Below, in pieces: positions 23,858 through 36,201 of a stretch of 64,000 nt of DNA. The notes below the pieces were generated by a model that worked only from the letters and a program-made list of their open reading frames with translations, had not been told where the DNA came from and searched no databases. The position numbers and the translations under genes were made by a program. Where the stretch lies: NCBI RefSeq assembly GCF_907165205.1, contig NC_058193.1:39015021-39079020 (forward strand). Direction: 5' to 3'. The DNA is from Coccinella septempunctata. Taxonomy: Eukaryota; Arthropoda; Insecta; Coleoptera; Coccinellidae. Within the stretch, counting starts at the first letter, position 1; the number at the start of each line of letters is the position of its first letter.

Positions 23858-24458
23858 AAACATGAGTTCTTGTCTTGAGGTTAGAAGGAACACTTTCCTA
23901 TACCATTTTTTAGGAATCAGCTCGGTTTAAGAGATACAGGCTGTTAAAAAACCATAAAAACTCACAAACAGCTTTTTCTAATGAAATTAATTTCGGAATA
24001 TAGTTTTTCCTGTATTTGATGAATCTTTTTCGAACACAAGATATCACCCACGTCTTCCAGTTTTCTCATACCATAAAAATACCAAAAATTCGAAGAACTC
24101 AAGTCTTGAAACAAAGTTGGACGCTATCTAATGATATATTTGAAGGTTTTGTGAAATAATTTCCTCATATTTCCTCGTTTAATGCGCCGTTTTCGAGTAA
24201 TTTGATATTCAAAAATGAAAAATATCTGTGAAATTCGAAAAATTGGGTACTTTCTACCGAACTCTGTTTGAAAGATCCACAGATTTGTAATCTCATAGAT
24301 TTAGCTAGTTATTCTGAAGGAAATTTTGTTTATCCAGAGGTGGCACAGCTTATGAAAACTTAAAATGTCTTTTTATCAGTGCTGAATCTGAAAAAAATGG
24401 TATAGGAAAAAAGTGATTCTCTTGAGCTCAAATTTCACGAGTCAGAGTCACATTTGTG
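23858..24458. repeat. Palindromic interspersed repeat, copy 3
   Basis: It contains the family phrases CACGTCTTCCAGTTTTCTCA (24048), TAATGCGCCGTTTTCGAGTA (24179) and CTAGTTATTCTGAAGGAAAT. The ends are more degraded than in other copies: CTTGAGGTTAGAAGGAACAC on the left and GTGATTCTCTTGAGCTC on the right. Orientation is ambiguous because the element is palindromic. Confidence 0.8.
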
Positions 24459-27400
24459 AACAGACTGATGTTATTTCTTCGAAGAAGAAAGCTCTGGACG
24501 GAATGTATTTTAACTTCTTTCCAATCCTCACTTTTCTATGAATGAAATTATTTTCATCTATAAAATTTCCTAATTTTTAACACGAAATTTCCCCATTTTA
24601 TCGGCAGGATTTTCCCTCTCTCTTCCAGAAATGAAGGATGCTCACCAAAAATAATCCTGACAGCCATAAAACAACTCCAACGCCCCCTAATTGTGAGAAA
24701 TCACACCAATTTTTCACAGCAATCTGTTGGAAGACGTGTTGAAAGTATGATTCATTAGAGTGTCTTATGAGATGGCGAGACAGGAGACATAAAAAGATGA
24801 TGAATTACATACCGGGTTTTTCATTCAGCTAAATAGATGACATGCTTTGCCAACTCGAGTCGATTCTATCTTCATCGTTTCAGACGGTAGTATACACACA
24901 CCTTCTCCGCTATTTCCGCTGTTAAAGTGTTAAATTTTAGACCCACTCCAGTAAGCACTCCTTTAATTCACATCAGGTCCGAATTGGGAACTATTATTCA
25001 TTTGTAACATCTCGTGTTCTGATGAATGATCGTTGAGAACATTAACCTATGTTTTGGAAGTTTTTTCCTGTTCTCTATGGTCTGAGCCACTCATATAGAG
25101 AATATGAAAAAATGTTGTTCAAAATCAATTATTTATTGTTGAGAAAACAGCATGAAGAAAAAAAGATATCAGATTGCCAGCAATTGTCGATCAATTTACT
25201 CGCACTATTTGATCGGATTTTTTTTCATCGTTGATTACCGAATGAAAAAGTACCATTAGTATATCGACACGAGATGACTATCTCATGAAAAATGATGGTA
25301 TGGTTTCAACTTTAATTTCCTCAATTTTCCTCAATTTCAATTCTCAATTGAGGGGCGATTTAGGAGAATTAGAAATGGCAAAAAATTTTAAACACGTGGA
25401 TCATTAATCTGTCAACTGTTTTCACAGAGAAAAAAGTTGACTGTACTGGTTCTACACATGAGTCCACAGTCTGAAGTCATACATCCTAGATATTATGGCG
25501 TGATTCTTCGAAAATTCAATTTTTCTTCCTAGACATCAAGGATATAGTTAAGTTTCAAATTCGATCGATCAAGGGCAAACTGTAACAACAATAATGAGGA
25601 ATAAAATGTATCAATTATCAAGTCATTCCTTTCAATTCATCAGAAACACAAAAACAAATGGATTTCACTGGTTTCGAGCTCGTAATGACTTCCTCAGACA
25701 TTTATAATTCGATTTAAGTGATGTACAATAGACTGGAAAACTCAGAGTCAAAATTCAGGCAAATTCTATGTTAAAATGGACAACACAGCTGTAGAAACCT
25801 CAAATATTTAGATCTTCTCATCCTAAGCCACCTTTTTGAATCTATCAGAAGAAGAAGCAAGAAATAAAAGAACATCAACCTTCTTTCGAACGTACGTTAC
25901 ATTATATCATTATCCGAATTTCAACGTCCATCCTACCGCATCGAAATTGTTGATAAATTCCTAATTGGTATTTACAGATCCGACCAATTCATCGAATTAA
26001 AAATCAACTTACGTTAGATACGGCTATTTCTATGCTAATCGCGCGTTCTGGAAGAATACCGTAATTCCTTCAAATTCGTGAACATCTTCAGGAGCCATGG
26101 TGTCAACGTCCATGTCCTGCAGGGGTGTATTAAGTTAATTGGAGGCGCCTGTATAGGAAATTAACTCCGTACCAAATTCGTGGTAAATTGGTCATTTGGG
26201 CATTTCGAAAGGAAAAATTATGTTGATACAGACTAGGTCTTGAGTGAATCTGAATTAATTTGAATTTAACCGACAAAGCAGTGTAGAGGATCACAAACAC
26301 GGATGAATCAACCTCTCGTTAACTTTTCCTTGATTTTCTTCCTTAATTCATCACGGAATATATCAAGAAACGTATGCAAATTCAGCTCCATTTACACGAT
26401 ACAGTCGCAGCCACCCCAAAAACGCCACAGCACCTAATTACCATCGCCGAAAAAACTCCGACCAGTAGCATGCGCCAAAAAAACATGACACGTTAAAATT
26501 AGCCATATCCTGGACGCACATAAAGAGAAAGTGGGCGTTCTTCCGGAATTCATGGGTTTATTGAAAAATTACGCACGGTAACATAAAATTTGTCAACATC
26601 ACCGTGTCCTTTATGATAGCACCTTTCATAAGAACTGGCTCCCGCCCTTTAAACAAATCATTTTTCACAATGCCGGGGACGAGTCCCTGTATCAAATCGA
26701 GTAATTCCAGGGGACGATGGTTACGCCCATGTGCCGCATATATACAGGAAAAAACCAGTGGCGCATTGTTACCGGGGGGATAAATCCATACGGAGGACAA
26801 AACGGGTGACAAAATATGAAAATCCCGAATGGAGGCTAACACCTGGTTAACACGCATTATTTTCGATATCCCCTAATGTGTGTGGAATTATTACTTTGGT
26901 ACCTAGGTTCGAACGAATCGCCGTTATGAGATAAAGATGGCGGAGATCGTTTTAATTTTTTAGGGCTCGGTCAGTTGACTGGAAATCGTGGATAAAAAGA
27001 TTGAATTTCAAGATTATAGCACGAAACACCTACACACCCAATTTTATTGGGTAAGTCTAGTCTCCTGGATGCTTTACTTAAGAATATAGAAGATATACAG
27101 TGCGAGTCTGCAACTCAGTGACAGTTTTTTGTTTAGAATATGCTTGGCCAGGTAAATTAGTAGTTTAAATACCGCTCTTTCTGATGTAAGTAAATGTGTA
27201 CACAGTGAAGACATTTACAACAGAAAAACTCTCTTCTATTTACCGAATTCATTCCAAGTTAGAGAGTTTCAGCCTTTTTTCGTGAAATTCTAGATATTAT
27301 GATCCGTTTTTCACAAGAGTTGAAAAATCAGTTTTACCACTATGAAATTGAAAGGATAGTGTTGAACTAAGCTATCTAGTGATGTTTTTAGAACACTCTT

Positions 27401-28559
27401 TCGGTCTCAATTCGTTGAAAATGACTCTCTTGAGTACTCAACATAGGAATGAAGGTTTTGGAGTTGAATTAAACGAAATTGTATTGAAATTTTCTGAAGA
27501 AATGCCAATTTTCCTCATATCTTAATAATCCAGCCAGTGACAGTTGAGTGAAATGAGGAGTTTGAGAGCATGGTGCCCCAACGATCTTTTTTGGAGCAAT
27601 TCTTTTCGAAACTTTTCTCTGAAAGTACTTTTAAATTGTGGTTGTAAGAATTTATCACTGTGGTGGATGCGCTGATCGAAAATTCCTTCACCACATAATG
27701 AAAAGAGATAGAAATTGCTCCACTTGAAAGGAATTGAAAGAGGACATACGAAAACTTAGGAAATACAAATGAGATTTCACCAGTTATCATAAAAATTAGT
27801 AATTCCCTGAAAAAAAGGCAGTTTATTGTTCTTATTTGAAGTATTGTTCCATGAAATCTACTCTAGATGCCAGAAAACAGACAAATTGCCCATGACATTA
27901 CTCCCGAGCACCAAAACTGCTACACTTCACAATGACCCCGGCTTTGAATGTCACAATATATCGCAGAATCCTCGCTGAATAGCCCTTTTCATCCATACTA
28001 GACCACCAAGCTCTTCGCAAATACGTTAACAATAGATACAAGCCGAACAAACGTTGTCAATGCGGATTCCAAAGCACAGATAGGTGTAAAACTATAATGA
28101 CGCTCTAAGAGTTGTACAAACATGCTCGAGAGCAATCCCATAGGATGGATGAAACCTCGATATAATACTCTGGCAGAACTTGGCCCATAATTTATAACTT
28201 TTCGAAAGGAACAGATTTCGCTAACGATATTTCATTCAGTATAAGAGTAGTTTTGGGGTAAGAATCGTGTTATTGGGGGTTTGTATCGGGACGTAACAAT
28301 GATCACACTCAAGCAGTTGAATGAATATTTCATGCCTTTGTCCGAGTACGAGGGAGTCGAGGTTACCATGAAACGTATTCACATGTATTTACCGAGTCAA
28401 TAAATAAAAATCCCATCATTCTTCAAAAACTTACATTGAATAGATCGATGTTAGCGAATGGGTAGCATATTTTTGGTTCTCGTTCTTTTTCTATAGGGCA
28501 CATATTTGAGGAAAGAGTCTTCCACACCTTTCTTTCTTATCGAAAAGAATGAAAATAGT
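24459..28559. other. Long non-coding stretch
   Basis: Four kilobases of AT-rich DNA with no supported gene. The 99-codon minus frame at 26558-26857 lies in a somewhat GC-richer patch and resembles no known family; I do not annotate it as a gene. No array or transposon terminus was recognised. Confidence 0.5.
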
Positions 28560-28692
28560 TGAACAAGGTCGAAAATCATGATGAGAATTTCTTCTTCTCA
28601 AAATTAAATGAAGGAGAAACTAGTTGAACAAGAGAGTTGTGCCAAATTTGAGTCGAAAATCATGATGAAAATTTCTCCTCCTCAAAATTAAA
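28560..28692. repeat. Imperfect 84-bp tandem duplication
   Basis: GTCGAAAATCATGATGA occurs at 28568 and again at 28652, each followed by AATTTCT-rich sequence and CTCAAAATTAAA. It is a simple two-copy local duplication. Confidence 0.75.
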
Positions 28693-30158
28693 GGAAAATC
28701 GATCCAATTCAATTGATACTCAGTAGATATGCTTCATTTTAGCACTTAGTACAACGATCATGACGATAAAGAATCTGTATTCTTGAAAAAAATTGGTTTT
28801 TTCAAGTGTTGGGCAACTATTAATTCGAAAAAGCTTCCAAAAAATCCTTTCGTGTCTCAAGAGCTTTCCTCTCTTTGTAACCTGTAATTATTCTTATCTC
28901 AATTCTCACTCTATTTCAGTTTCAAACATTTCCCATGAAAAACAAACTCAGATCCACGAAATTTAAAATTTTATTCAACCTTTTACCATGATTCCATGAG
29001 ATACCTTTCTTATGAGATGGAAATCTTCGTTGTTTTTTCACGAATACGTATTCGTAGGTTTTCCCGACTCCGAATCGATCTCAACAGTCCGCAAATACAT
29101 GAACTGGTAGACCTATCAATCCGAGACAGTCCCGGCCATCATGAACCGTGCCTCGCCATCAAAATTTTTTATAATGATACGTGACAGTCCCAAAACTCGA
29201 ATTAGAAGGTCTTCAGGTACGGAATTATTGTAATCAAACATTTGGAATAGACAGTAATAACACATTTTGATCGTTATACGGCCTTTGCTATACGTTATAT
29301 AGGTATCTATCTCCCTTTGAGACCAAGATATAATTTGACCAAGTGCACATCGACTCGGATGATTGAGTTGCTCTCTATCGGACGTTATTTTGAACTGGTA
29401 ATTGGTCGGAATGATTCGATTTCATTATATTAATGACTAATAAGGGGTTTCGTGGACTATGATGGGACATAATTTCGGTGTATAATGACATTTTTTGCGT
29501 TTTTATGCCGACGTGATTATTGTTTGTGTGAAACTCATCGATTTGTGGTGGCATAAACGCCAACCCGGGTCCCGGATAAAAACGGTCGATTTTTCTTCGG
29601 GTTATGGACTAAAAAACGTATTCAGTCTGTCCCCCAAACAATCAGGTATCGATGTAAGGTGCAACCTCTTCTACAGTGGAAGATTTTGGATTGTGAAGAT
29701 GTCACGACGAACCTAGAATGGAAATGTCGATTAAATTCATCTGTGCATATTCGATTCGCTCAATTAACTCTTCGACGGAGTGTCCCGAGTCGATATCGTG
29801 GAGTAAAAGGAGGATGGATCAAAAACGCCCTTAGGAATACTGGGGGCTGCCAAGAGGCGTAGATGGGTGTGGGCAGGCGGGAGAAATTGCCAGCCTTTCC
29901 TCGTTCATTACCCATCGGTAATGATAATACGCTTCAATTAAATCCTATAATTAAGTCTCTCTATTTATGATGGGGCCACTTTCCATTGTTAATTGACAAG
30001 GACGATCGGCAGAGCAAGAAAGTGGGAGGGGAAGGTTATGGCTGTCTCTCATTTCCACTTTCATTCTATCATTTCATCACTCTGACATTCCATCGTTTGT
30101 ACAGGATGCAAATATAAGGATTTTTACCTTTAATTCTCTAGTAGGATGATTGCCATAC
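28693..30158. other. Non-coding stretch
   Basis: No supported gene. The 29350-29900 part is less AT-rich and carries overlapping short frames in both directions without family features. Confidence 0.5.
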
Positions 30159-31048
30159 CTATACTCCATTCAAATTTATTTTAGCAGTCGGTTGGCCATG
30201 AAATAATTTTCTCAAGTTTTTGTAACTAGAACCGAGTAAGGTTGGCATTCATGAAATGTCGTTAATGTCATAACGTCGTTGCCACAACTAATATCACTTT
30301 TATTGCGAAAATGCCGAAAGTGATTGAAAAAAGAGACAGGGTTTCAGGAAGTGCTATTTAGAATTCAGGTCCGCTCATTCAAATAGTTACATCCTGATAT
30401 TCTAAAATCCACAATACGTCAGACGGTAGCGAACATATTCAATGTAAGAGAATTTATATAATGTTTCATCTGAATCTAAACGACTTATATTTCAGCTGAA
30501 TATTTCCATAATCAGAAATATTGTGAATGAAGAGGATGACAAAGAATTTCCTTCTATTGGGGGACCCACAAAAGTGGTGGCATTTGACAATTTTATGTTT
30601 GAGTGAATTAATGCGAAAAGTTCACTACATGTTTTTCGATGAATGTCATCGTAGTTCCCGAAAATTTATTTATAATCTACAACTGATGTAACGTATTCAA
30701 ACTTTAGCCAAGGAAGATAACGAACATCAACTCCCCTCAAGCTAGTGCATATTATGATATTATTCTGATCTCTTGTATTTTCCATGCAAATAACTGGATT
30801 TGGTATGCCTTCAATCAGTTTGTATAAACTTAAATTATGTTCGTCACATATTTTCCGAAGAGATTCGACATTGTGATAAAATACGTAATAACAGAAACTT
30901 TTACGTAGAACGGTCAACATAGCGTTGATTTGAAACCCAAAAATGTTTTGACAAGCGTCATAACCCCACATTTTCGTACTATACAGCGTGAAATGTGTCA
31001 AATTTCCATGGCCAACCGAGTGCTAAAATAAAAGTGAATGGAGTATAG
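30159..31048 (-). mobile_element. Inverted-end element, copy 2, about 890 bp
   Basis: The left end (CTATACTCCATTCAAATTTA, then GCAGTCGGTTGGCCATG) and the right end (CATGGCCAACCGAGTGC, then GTGAATGGAGTATAG) are near-perfect inverted repeats of about 40 bases. The minus strand carries a 111-codon frame; its relative lies in the element at 19378. The plus strand at about 30500-30606 carries a separate coding-like run (NEEDDKEFPSIGGPTKVVAF) preceded by TATTTCAG. The superfamily is not assigned; the two cargo pieces lie in opposite orientations. Confidence 0.7.
30666..31001 (-). pseudogene. Unrecognised protein fragment inside an inverted-end element
   Basis: This open frame of about 111 codons (the first codon read is TTG, so the true start is unknown) includes FTLYSTKMWGYDACQ, CYYVFYHNVESLRKICDEHN, LIEGIPNPVICMEN and LKFEYVTSVVDY. 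The frame extends upstream into the inverted end as SVGHGNLTHFTLY, immediately after TTTATTTTAG, which looks like a splice acceptor. A second, broken copy lies at 19430-19770. Differences between the copies are often amino-acid changing, which suggests decay rather than selection. I do not recognise the family. It may be a captured host exon or an element-encoded protein. Confidence 0.45.
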
Positions 31049-31208
31049 TGACAAAGCTCGTCTAATGTTGAAGATATTAATGTTTTCCATATCATCCCAA
31101 TAATTTTCTTCAATTTTATCAACTTATAACGATCGTAGAGAGTCAATCGTGGACTATGTGTCGGAAATACACATTTTTAAGATTTTCTCAGTAGTATGTA
31201 CTATATAC
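31049..31208. other. Short non-coding gap
   Basis: AT-rich spacer between the inverted-end element and the next palindromic repeat. Nothing is recognised. Confidence 0.5.
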
Positions 31209-32070
31209 ACAGGGTTAGTCTCTGACTGGTACAAATATTTCAACAGTAGATTCTTGAGGTCGAAAGAAACACTTTTTTCCCATGCCATTTTTTCCAAATC
31301 AGCTCGGTTTCAAAGATACAGGCTGTTGGAAAACCATAAAAAAAGTTATTTTTAGTTCTATCTCACAAACTGTTTCATCGAATGAAATGAATTTCGGAAT
31401 TCAGTTTTTCATTTATTTGATGAATCTTTTTTGAACACAAGACATCACCCACGTCTTCCAGTTTTCTCATTATGACCATTACGTACCATAACATACCAAA
31501 CATTCGAAGAACCCAACTCTTGAAACTAGGTTGGACGCTATCTAATGAATATTTGAACGTTTTGCAAAATAAAAATATTCTTCATTTTTTCTAGTATAAT
31601 GCGCCGTTTTCGAGTAATTTGAAGTTTAAAAATAAAAAATATCTGTGATATTCGGAAAACTGAGTAGTTACTTTAACCGAATGCATTTTTTTTGAAAGTT
31701 CCTTAGTGGGAGCGCCCACAAAAGTAGCGAAGCAATGACCACTGACATGGCAGACACACATGACAAAGGCGATGCAGAATTTTTAGATTTGAACTGAGAA
31801 CAGCCTATTTCACGCAACTGACACAAATTATGCATCGCCTTTGTCATGTATGTGCCATGTCAGTTCTACGCTACTTTGGTGGTCGCTCCCCCTATAGTGT
31901 CACAGATTAAGCTAGTTATTCTGAAGGTAATTTTGTTTTTCCAGAGGTGGTACAACTCATTATGAAAACTCAAAATGGGCATATCTTTTCATCAGGTCCG
32001 AATCGGAAAAACTGGTATAAGAAAAAAGAGTTTCTTCGGACCTCAAGAATCTACTGTTGAAATATTTCTC
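31209..32070. repeat. Palindromic interspersed repeat, copy 4, interrupted by a nested element
   Basis: The left end, ACAGGGTTAGTCTCTGACTG followed by GTAGATTCTTGAGGTCG, is mirrored by GGACCTCAAGAATCTACTG near 32060. The interior holds CGTCTTCCAGTTTTCTCATT and GCGCCGTTTTCGAGTAATTT. At about 31704 the family sequence stops and resumes at about 31894 with AGTGTCACAGATTAAGC, flanking an unrelated foldback insert. Without the insert it is about 670 bp, close to the full-length copies. Confidence 0.85.
31705..31893. mobile_element. Small foldback (MITE-like) insertion nested in palindromic repeat copy 4
   Basis: The left arm has GGGAGCGCCCACAAAAGTAG and GACAAAGGCGATGCA. The right arm has the reverse complement, GCATCGCCTTTGTCATG and CTACTTTGGTGGTCGCTCCC. 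The arms are about 70 bases with a loop of about 50 bases. Flanks suggest a short TA or TTA duplication, but this is not certain. There is no coding capacity. Confidence 0.8.
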
Positions 32071-33326
32071 TCGAATGGTTTCAAACCGTGAAAAATCGAA
32101 TAACTCTACATATTTCAAAAGGAAATCGGGTTTTCCGAAGACTAGACACAAATCAAACCCACACCCTCGACTTTTGACGAGCAGTTTAGTAACGCCGATT
32201 GAAACAACGCTCATTCCCTCGGCGCAAATGTCATCAAAGGTCAACTGCCTTCGATTCAAGTCCCACATCTGAGCAGGCAGCGTTCTAACGCCTCCTTTTC
32301 GAAATATTTGTCACGGATTTCTTTGGACCGGTGGATGAATGGCAAGAGGGCTTGTCGGTCTATTACGGGACAGCTGTTTAGAAATCGCGATCCGGCATGG
32401 TCGGAATACATTTCTGGATTCGTCACGACACTCGATGACAAAAAATAAGGTTGTCGACATTATGGCGAGTGGGTACTTGTGGAAAAATTGCAGGGAAAGG
32501 TGGGGTAGAAGTTCTGGCATGCAGAATCACCATACATTATACAGCCTCTATGTAAAGTCTCAATATTCCTTACAACTAACTTTGAAGCTAGTGGAGTGGG
32601 CGTCATTTTTTGAACTTTCGTAACTTGGGCTTGGATAATACCAGACCATTTTCTACTGGGCCATTTTTGACTTCTCGTTGATATTCTATTCCATGAGAGG
32701 TCCCCACCGTCGAAATTGGTCCAAAAGTCAAAGACCCGCGCTGAATCCGAATCTCCGCACCCTTTCCAGATGCTATCCGTCGCCGATAAAACTCGCCCAT
32801 TAGATTTCATACAGTAACTTCCCTTCGGATCCCAGAATCCGTTTCGATAATGCCAACAATCCCTCCTAAACGGTTATAAAGCCAAGTGCCGTATAATTTG
32901 CACCAGTTGTTAGGGTAACTTGCCATTGTTCATCGCTTGGCAGTGACAGCTACAGGCGGATGTTTGTCACTGGTACCTTCTGTATGCCGCCAATCTGTCA
33001 TATTTTTTCATATATGGGTGCAGCAGGCTAAGATCGATCGATCTGGTGAAAGGGGAGATGGCGATTTTCATTCACGATTGGAAATTTTCAATGGTTACTT
33101 TCGGGATCAATTATTGTACGCTTTGACTCACACCTTTGTTGGGGTTTCAAAGAATTTCAGAAAGTACAACTCAACAACATTGAATAAAGGGTGTATATTT
33201 GCATATTCGACAAAATACTGTACAGGTTTTTATCATGAACTTCTCATCTCTTCGAGGAGCAGTAGAATCTGATAATTATCAAAGATGATACTTCCTCTCG
33301 GACGTTTTTGGAAACTTTCCAAAAAC
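32071..33326. other. Non-coding stretch
   Basis: Several overlapping frames on both strands between 32250 and 32820, none with family features. No gene is supported. Confidence 0.5.
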
Positions 33327-34051
33327 CCAAAAGCGTGCAAGGGTAGAAGCATCGCGTTCGATCTGTGCTCGATTTGAAAACGATGTAGACTTCTTAAACC
33401 GAATTGTTACTACGGATGAGACTTGGGTACATTTCTATGATCCAGAAACAAAGCAACAATCGATGGAATGGCAACACTCTGGTTCTCCAAGAGTGTCCAA
33501 GTTTTGTGTCCAAAAATCTGCTGGAAAAGTTCTTGCTTCAGTTTATTGGGATTGCCATGGAGTCATCATGATTGATTTCTTGTATAAGGGTAGAACAATA
33601 ACCGGAGATTACTATTCGACATAACTGACCACTCTACGGGAAAAAATTAAAGAGAAAAGACGCGAAAAGCTGTTTTGTTTTTGCATCAGGACAACTTCCC
33701 TGCCCACAAATCTCATGTTGCCATGCAAAAAATTCGTGATTTAGGGTTTGAATTACTAGAACACCCCCCTTATTCGCCAGATTTGGCTAGTACCGACTAT
33801 CATCTCTTTCCTCAACTGAAAAAAAGTTTGAAAGGTCGCAAATTCTCTTCCAACGTGGAGGTAATAAAAGCTGTGGAGGTATGGTTTGCAGAGCAAGAAG
33901 AAACATTCTTTTTGAAAGGTCTAGAGACGTTGCAGGTTCGCTGTAATAAATGTATCCAATTAAGAGGAGAATATGTTGAGTAATAAAATATTTTGACATT
34001 GAAATTTTGTTTGGTTCTATAGTAGGCTAAGAATTTTTCAATATATCCTCG
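33327..34051 (+). mobile_element. Mariner copy D, 5'-truncated
   Basis: It begins at CCAAAAGCGTGCAAGGGTAG, in mid-transposase, and ends with TTTTTCAATATATCCTCG next to a TA at 34052. Coding from about 33405 has TTDETWVHFYDP, where the usual M is T. The open part at 33675-33983 holds HQDNFPAHKSHVAMQ and SPDLASTDYHLFPQ, with 34 residues between the second and third catalytic aspartates, as expected for DD34D. The C-terminus CIQLRGEYVE is intact. The N-terminal half is absent. Confidence 0.88.
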
Positions 34052-34053
34052 TA

Positions 34054-35039
34054 TGTCTGTCTGATGTAGGTCACATCTGGAGCTACACCATCCACCTGTA
34101 GCCTTTGAAGGATGGACTAATTCAAATCACAATCTTGATCTTTCTAAAGACGTCCCATCCAACCTTCTTATTGATAGCCCTAATATATTTTGTAATTTCC
34201 TGATAAATACGATTTTTTGAGGGTTTAGTTGATGAGTTTCGGGCATAAAGATTCGGAATTACATCGTATGTGTACAAGACAAATTGCAACAAAAGCTCAC
34301 ACGGTGCTCGGCTGCGAAATCGCTAAGTGCATAAGCCAGAGTACCAAACAATACCCAAACAACAACATGATCTCCTATAATGCATCCTCCGGCAAATAGA
34401 TGACCCGCTAAAAGTAACCAGGGGGTTCTCACCGAGTGGCGTGGAGAATCGGAGTTGTAAAAGTTCATTGTTAGGGGTTGCCGCACAGCCCGGGGGGTTC
34501 TTCCATCTATATTTCATGGCAATAGCGGTCCATTAAAGGCTATTACTAACTAGGGAGACCTAACTCACCATTCATGGTCGTGGAGAGATGTGAGATGTGC
34601 TGCCGCGCGTCGCTCCCGCTTTGAGGTTAGGTTACATCGGCGACAATGGCTTATCCAATATGTTTCTGATTTATTATATCTGCCGGTTCGGATCTCTATC
34701 TGGTGAATGCTAATGACAAACGTTGAGTTATTGCAGAGGACGTCTGATGAATGGATCGCAGTTCAATAGGGCGATACCACAAGATATTATGGTGTTTGAC
34801 TTCTTGCCCAGTCCGCTTTGTGGCGATTTCTGGGGAAAAATTGCACGGATTCAACAGAAGACGTTTCATAGCTTTTGTTCGGGGAACAATCGTGGGCTAA
34901 AGGGCCACCTGAAGGAGTGACCGAATCGTATACGGATCGTTACCGCAGAAAATACGCAATCTGCTGCTTCAATAAATCAAATGTTTTATTCTCGATCGAC
35001 ATCCAAAAATAATTAGTTGATTCTATGGTGAAAAGACAC
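34054..35039. other. Non-coding stretch
   Basis: The 34260-34520 patch is GC-richer with overlapping minus-strand frames; one is rich in hydrophobic residues but lacks any family signature. No gene is supported. Confidence 0.5.
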
Positions 35040-36199
35040 GACCATAGCAATGAACAATAACTCATCAGAAGTGTCAGTGTTATGTTTGAGTTCAGAAAAG
35101 TTAATCAGAGTTACGCAATGAATTAAAAGAGTATCGATCCATCATCAAGTACCTGTATTTAAAAGGGTTAAGAGGTAAGCAGATTTACGAAGATATGCTT
35201 CATACCCTTGGTGATCAATGTCCTTCGTATGCGACAGTGAAAAATTGGACTGCAAGCTTCAAAAGAGATAAATTTTCCATTGAAAATGATGACCGATCGG
35301 GAAGGCCAGTTTCTGTGTCAGTCCCCGAAAATATCGATGCAGTTCATGACATGATTTTATCAGACCGTGGAATTGGTCTTAAACGGATATCTGAAGCACT
35401 GAATATTTCATACGAACGCGTTCATCATATAGTTCACGGCAATTTGGACATGAGAAAAATTGCTGCAAAATAGATCCCCAAATGTTTGAATGTTGACCAA
35501 AAGCGTGCAAGGGTAGAAGCATCGCGTTCGATCTGTGCTCGATTTGAAAACGATGTAGACTTCTTAAACAGAATTGTTACTATGGATGAAACTTGGGTAC
35601 ATTTCTACGATCCAGAAACAAAACAACAATCGATGGAATGGCGACACAGGTTCTCCAAGACCTAAGAAGTTTCGTGTCCAAAAATCTGCTGCAAAAGATC
35701 TTGCTTCAGTTTTTTGGGATTGCCATGGAGTCATGATTTATTTTTTGGATAAGGGTAGAACAATAAGCGGAGTTACTATTCGACAATACTGAGCAATCTA
35801 CGGAAAAAATTAAAGAGAAAAGACGCGGAAAGCTATCCAAAGGAGTTTTGTTTTTGCAGGACAACGCCCCTGCACACAAATCTCATGTTGCCATGCAAAA
35901 AATTCGTGATTTTGGGTTTGAATTACTAGAACACCCCCCTTATTCACCAGATTTGGCTCCGTCCGACTATCATCTTTTTCCTCAACCGAAAAAAAGTTTA
36001 AAAGGTCGTAAATTTTCTTCCAACGAGGAGGTAATGAAAGCTGTGGCGGTCTCAAAGCAAGAAAAAACAATTTTTTAAAGGTCTAGAGACGTTGCAGGTT
36101 CACTGTAATAAATGTATCCAATCAAGAGGAGAATATGTTGAGTAATAAAATATTTTGTTTGGTTCTATAGAAGGCTAAGAATTTTTCAATATATCCTCG
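35040..36199 (+). mobile_element. Mariner copy C, 5' end missing, otherwise most complete coding
   Basis: Homology to copies A and B begins at ACCATAGCAATGAACAATAA. The terminal inverted repeat and about 70 further bases are absent. The 3' end, TTTTTCAATATATCCTCG, abuts a TA at 36200. It retains DNA for nearly the whole transposase. Confidence 0.9.
35110..36078 (+). pseudogene. Mariner DD34D transposase, broken (copy C)
   Basis: The N-terminal helix-turn-helix part is open through 35470 (GDQCPSYATVKNWTASF, RPVSVSVPENIDAVHDM, RISEALNISYERVHH). A stop at 35471-35473 replaces the tryptophan codon seen in copy A. MDETWVHFYDPETKQQSMEW follows at 35582, then frameshifts. LQDNAPAHKSHVAMQ and SPDLAPSDYHLFPQ near 35860-35990 contain the second and third aspartates with 34 residues between them. 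The start region is deleted and the C-terminus is shifted after EEVMKAV. It is inactive as it stands. Confidence 0.85.
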
Positions 36200-36201
36200 T
36201 A

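Noticed and set aside
26558..26857. 99-codon minus-strand frame
   Set aside because: No recognised domain, no splice or polyadenylation context, and of a length that arises by chance in a window this size.
34259..34517. Hydrophobic minus-strand frame that might be a membrane protein
   Set aside because: A second frame is open over the same bases, no start context or family is evident, and it is flanked by transposon remains.
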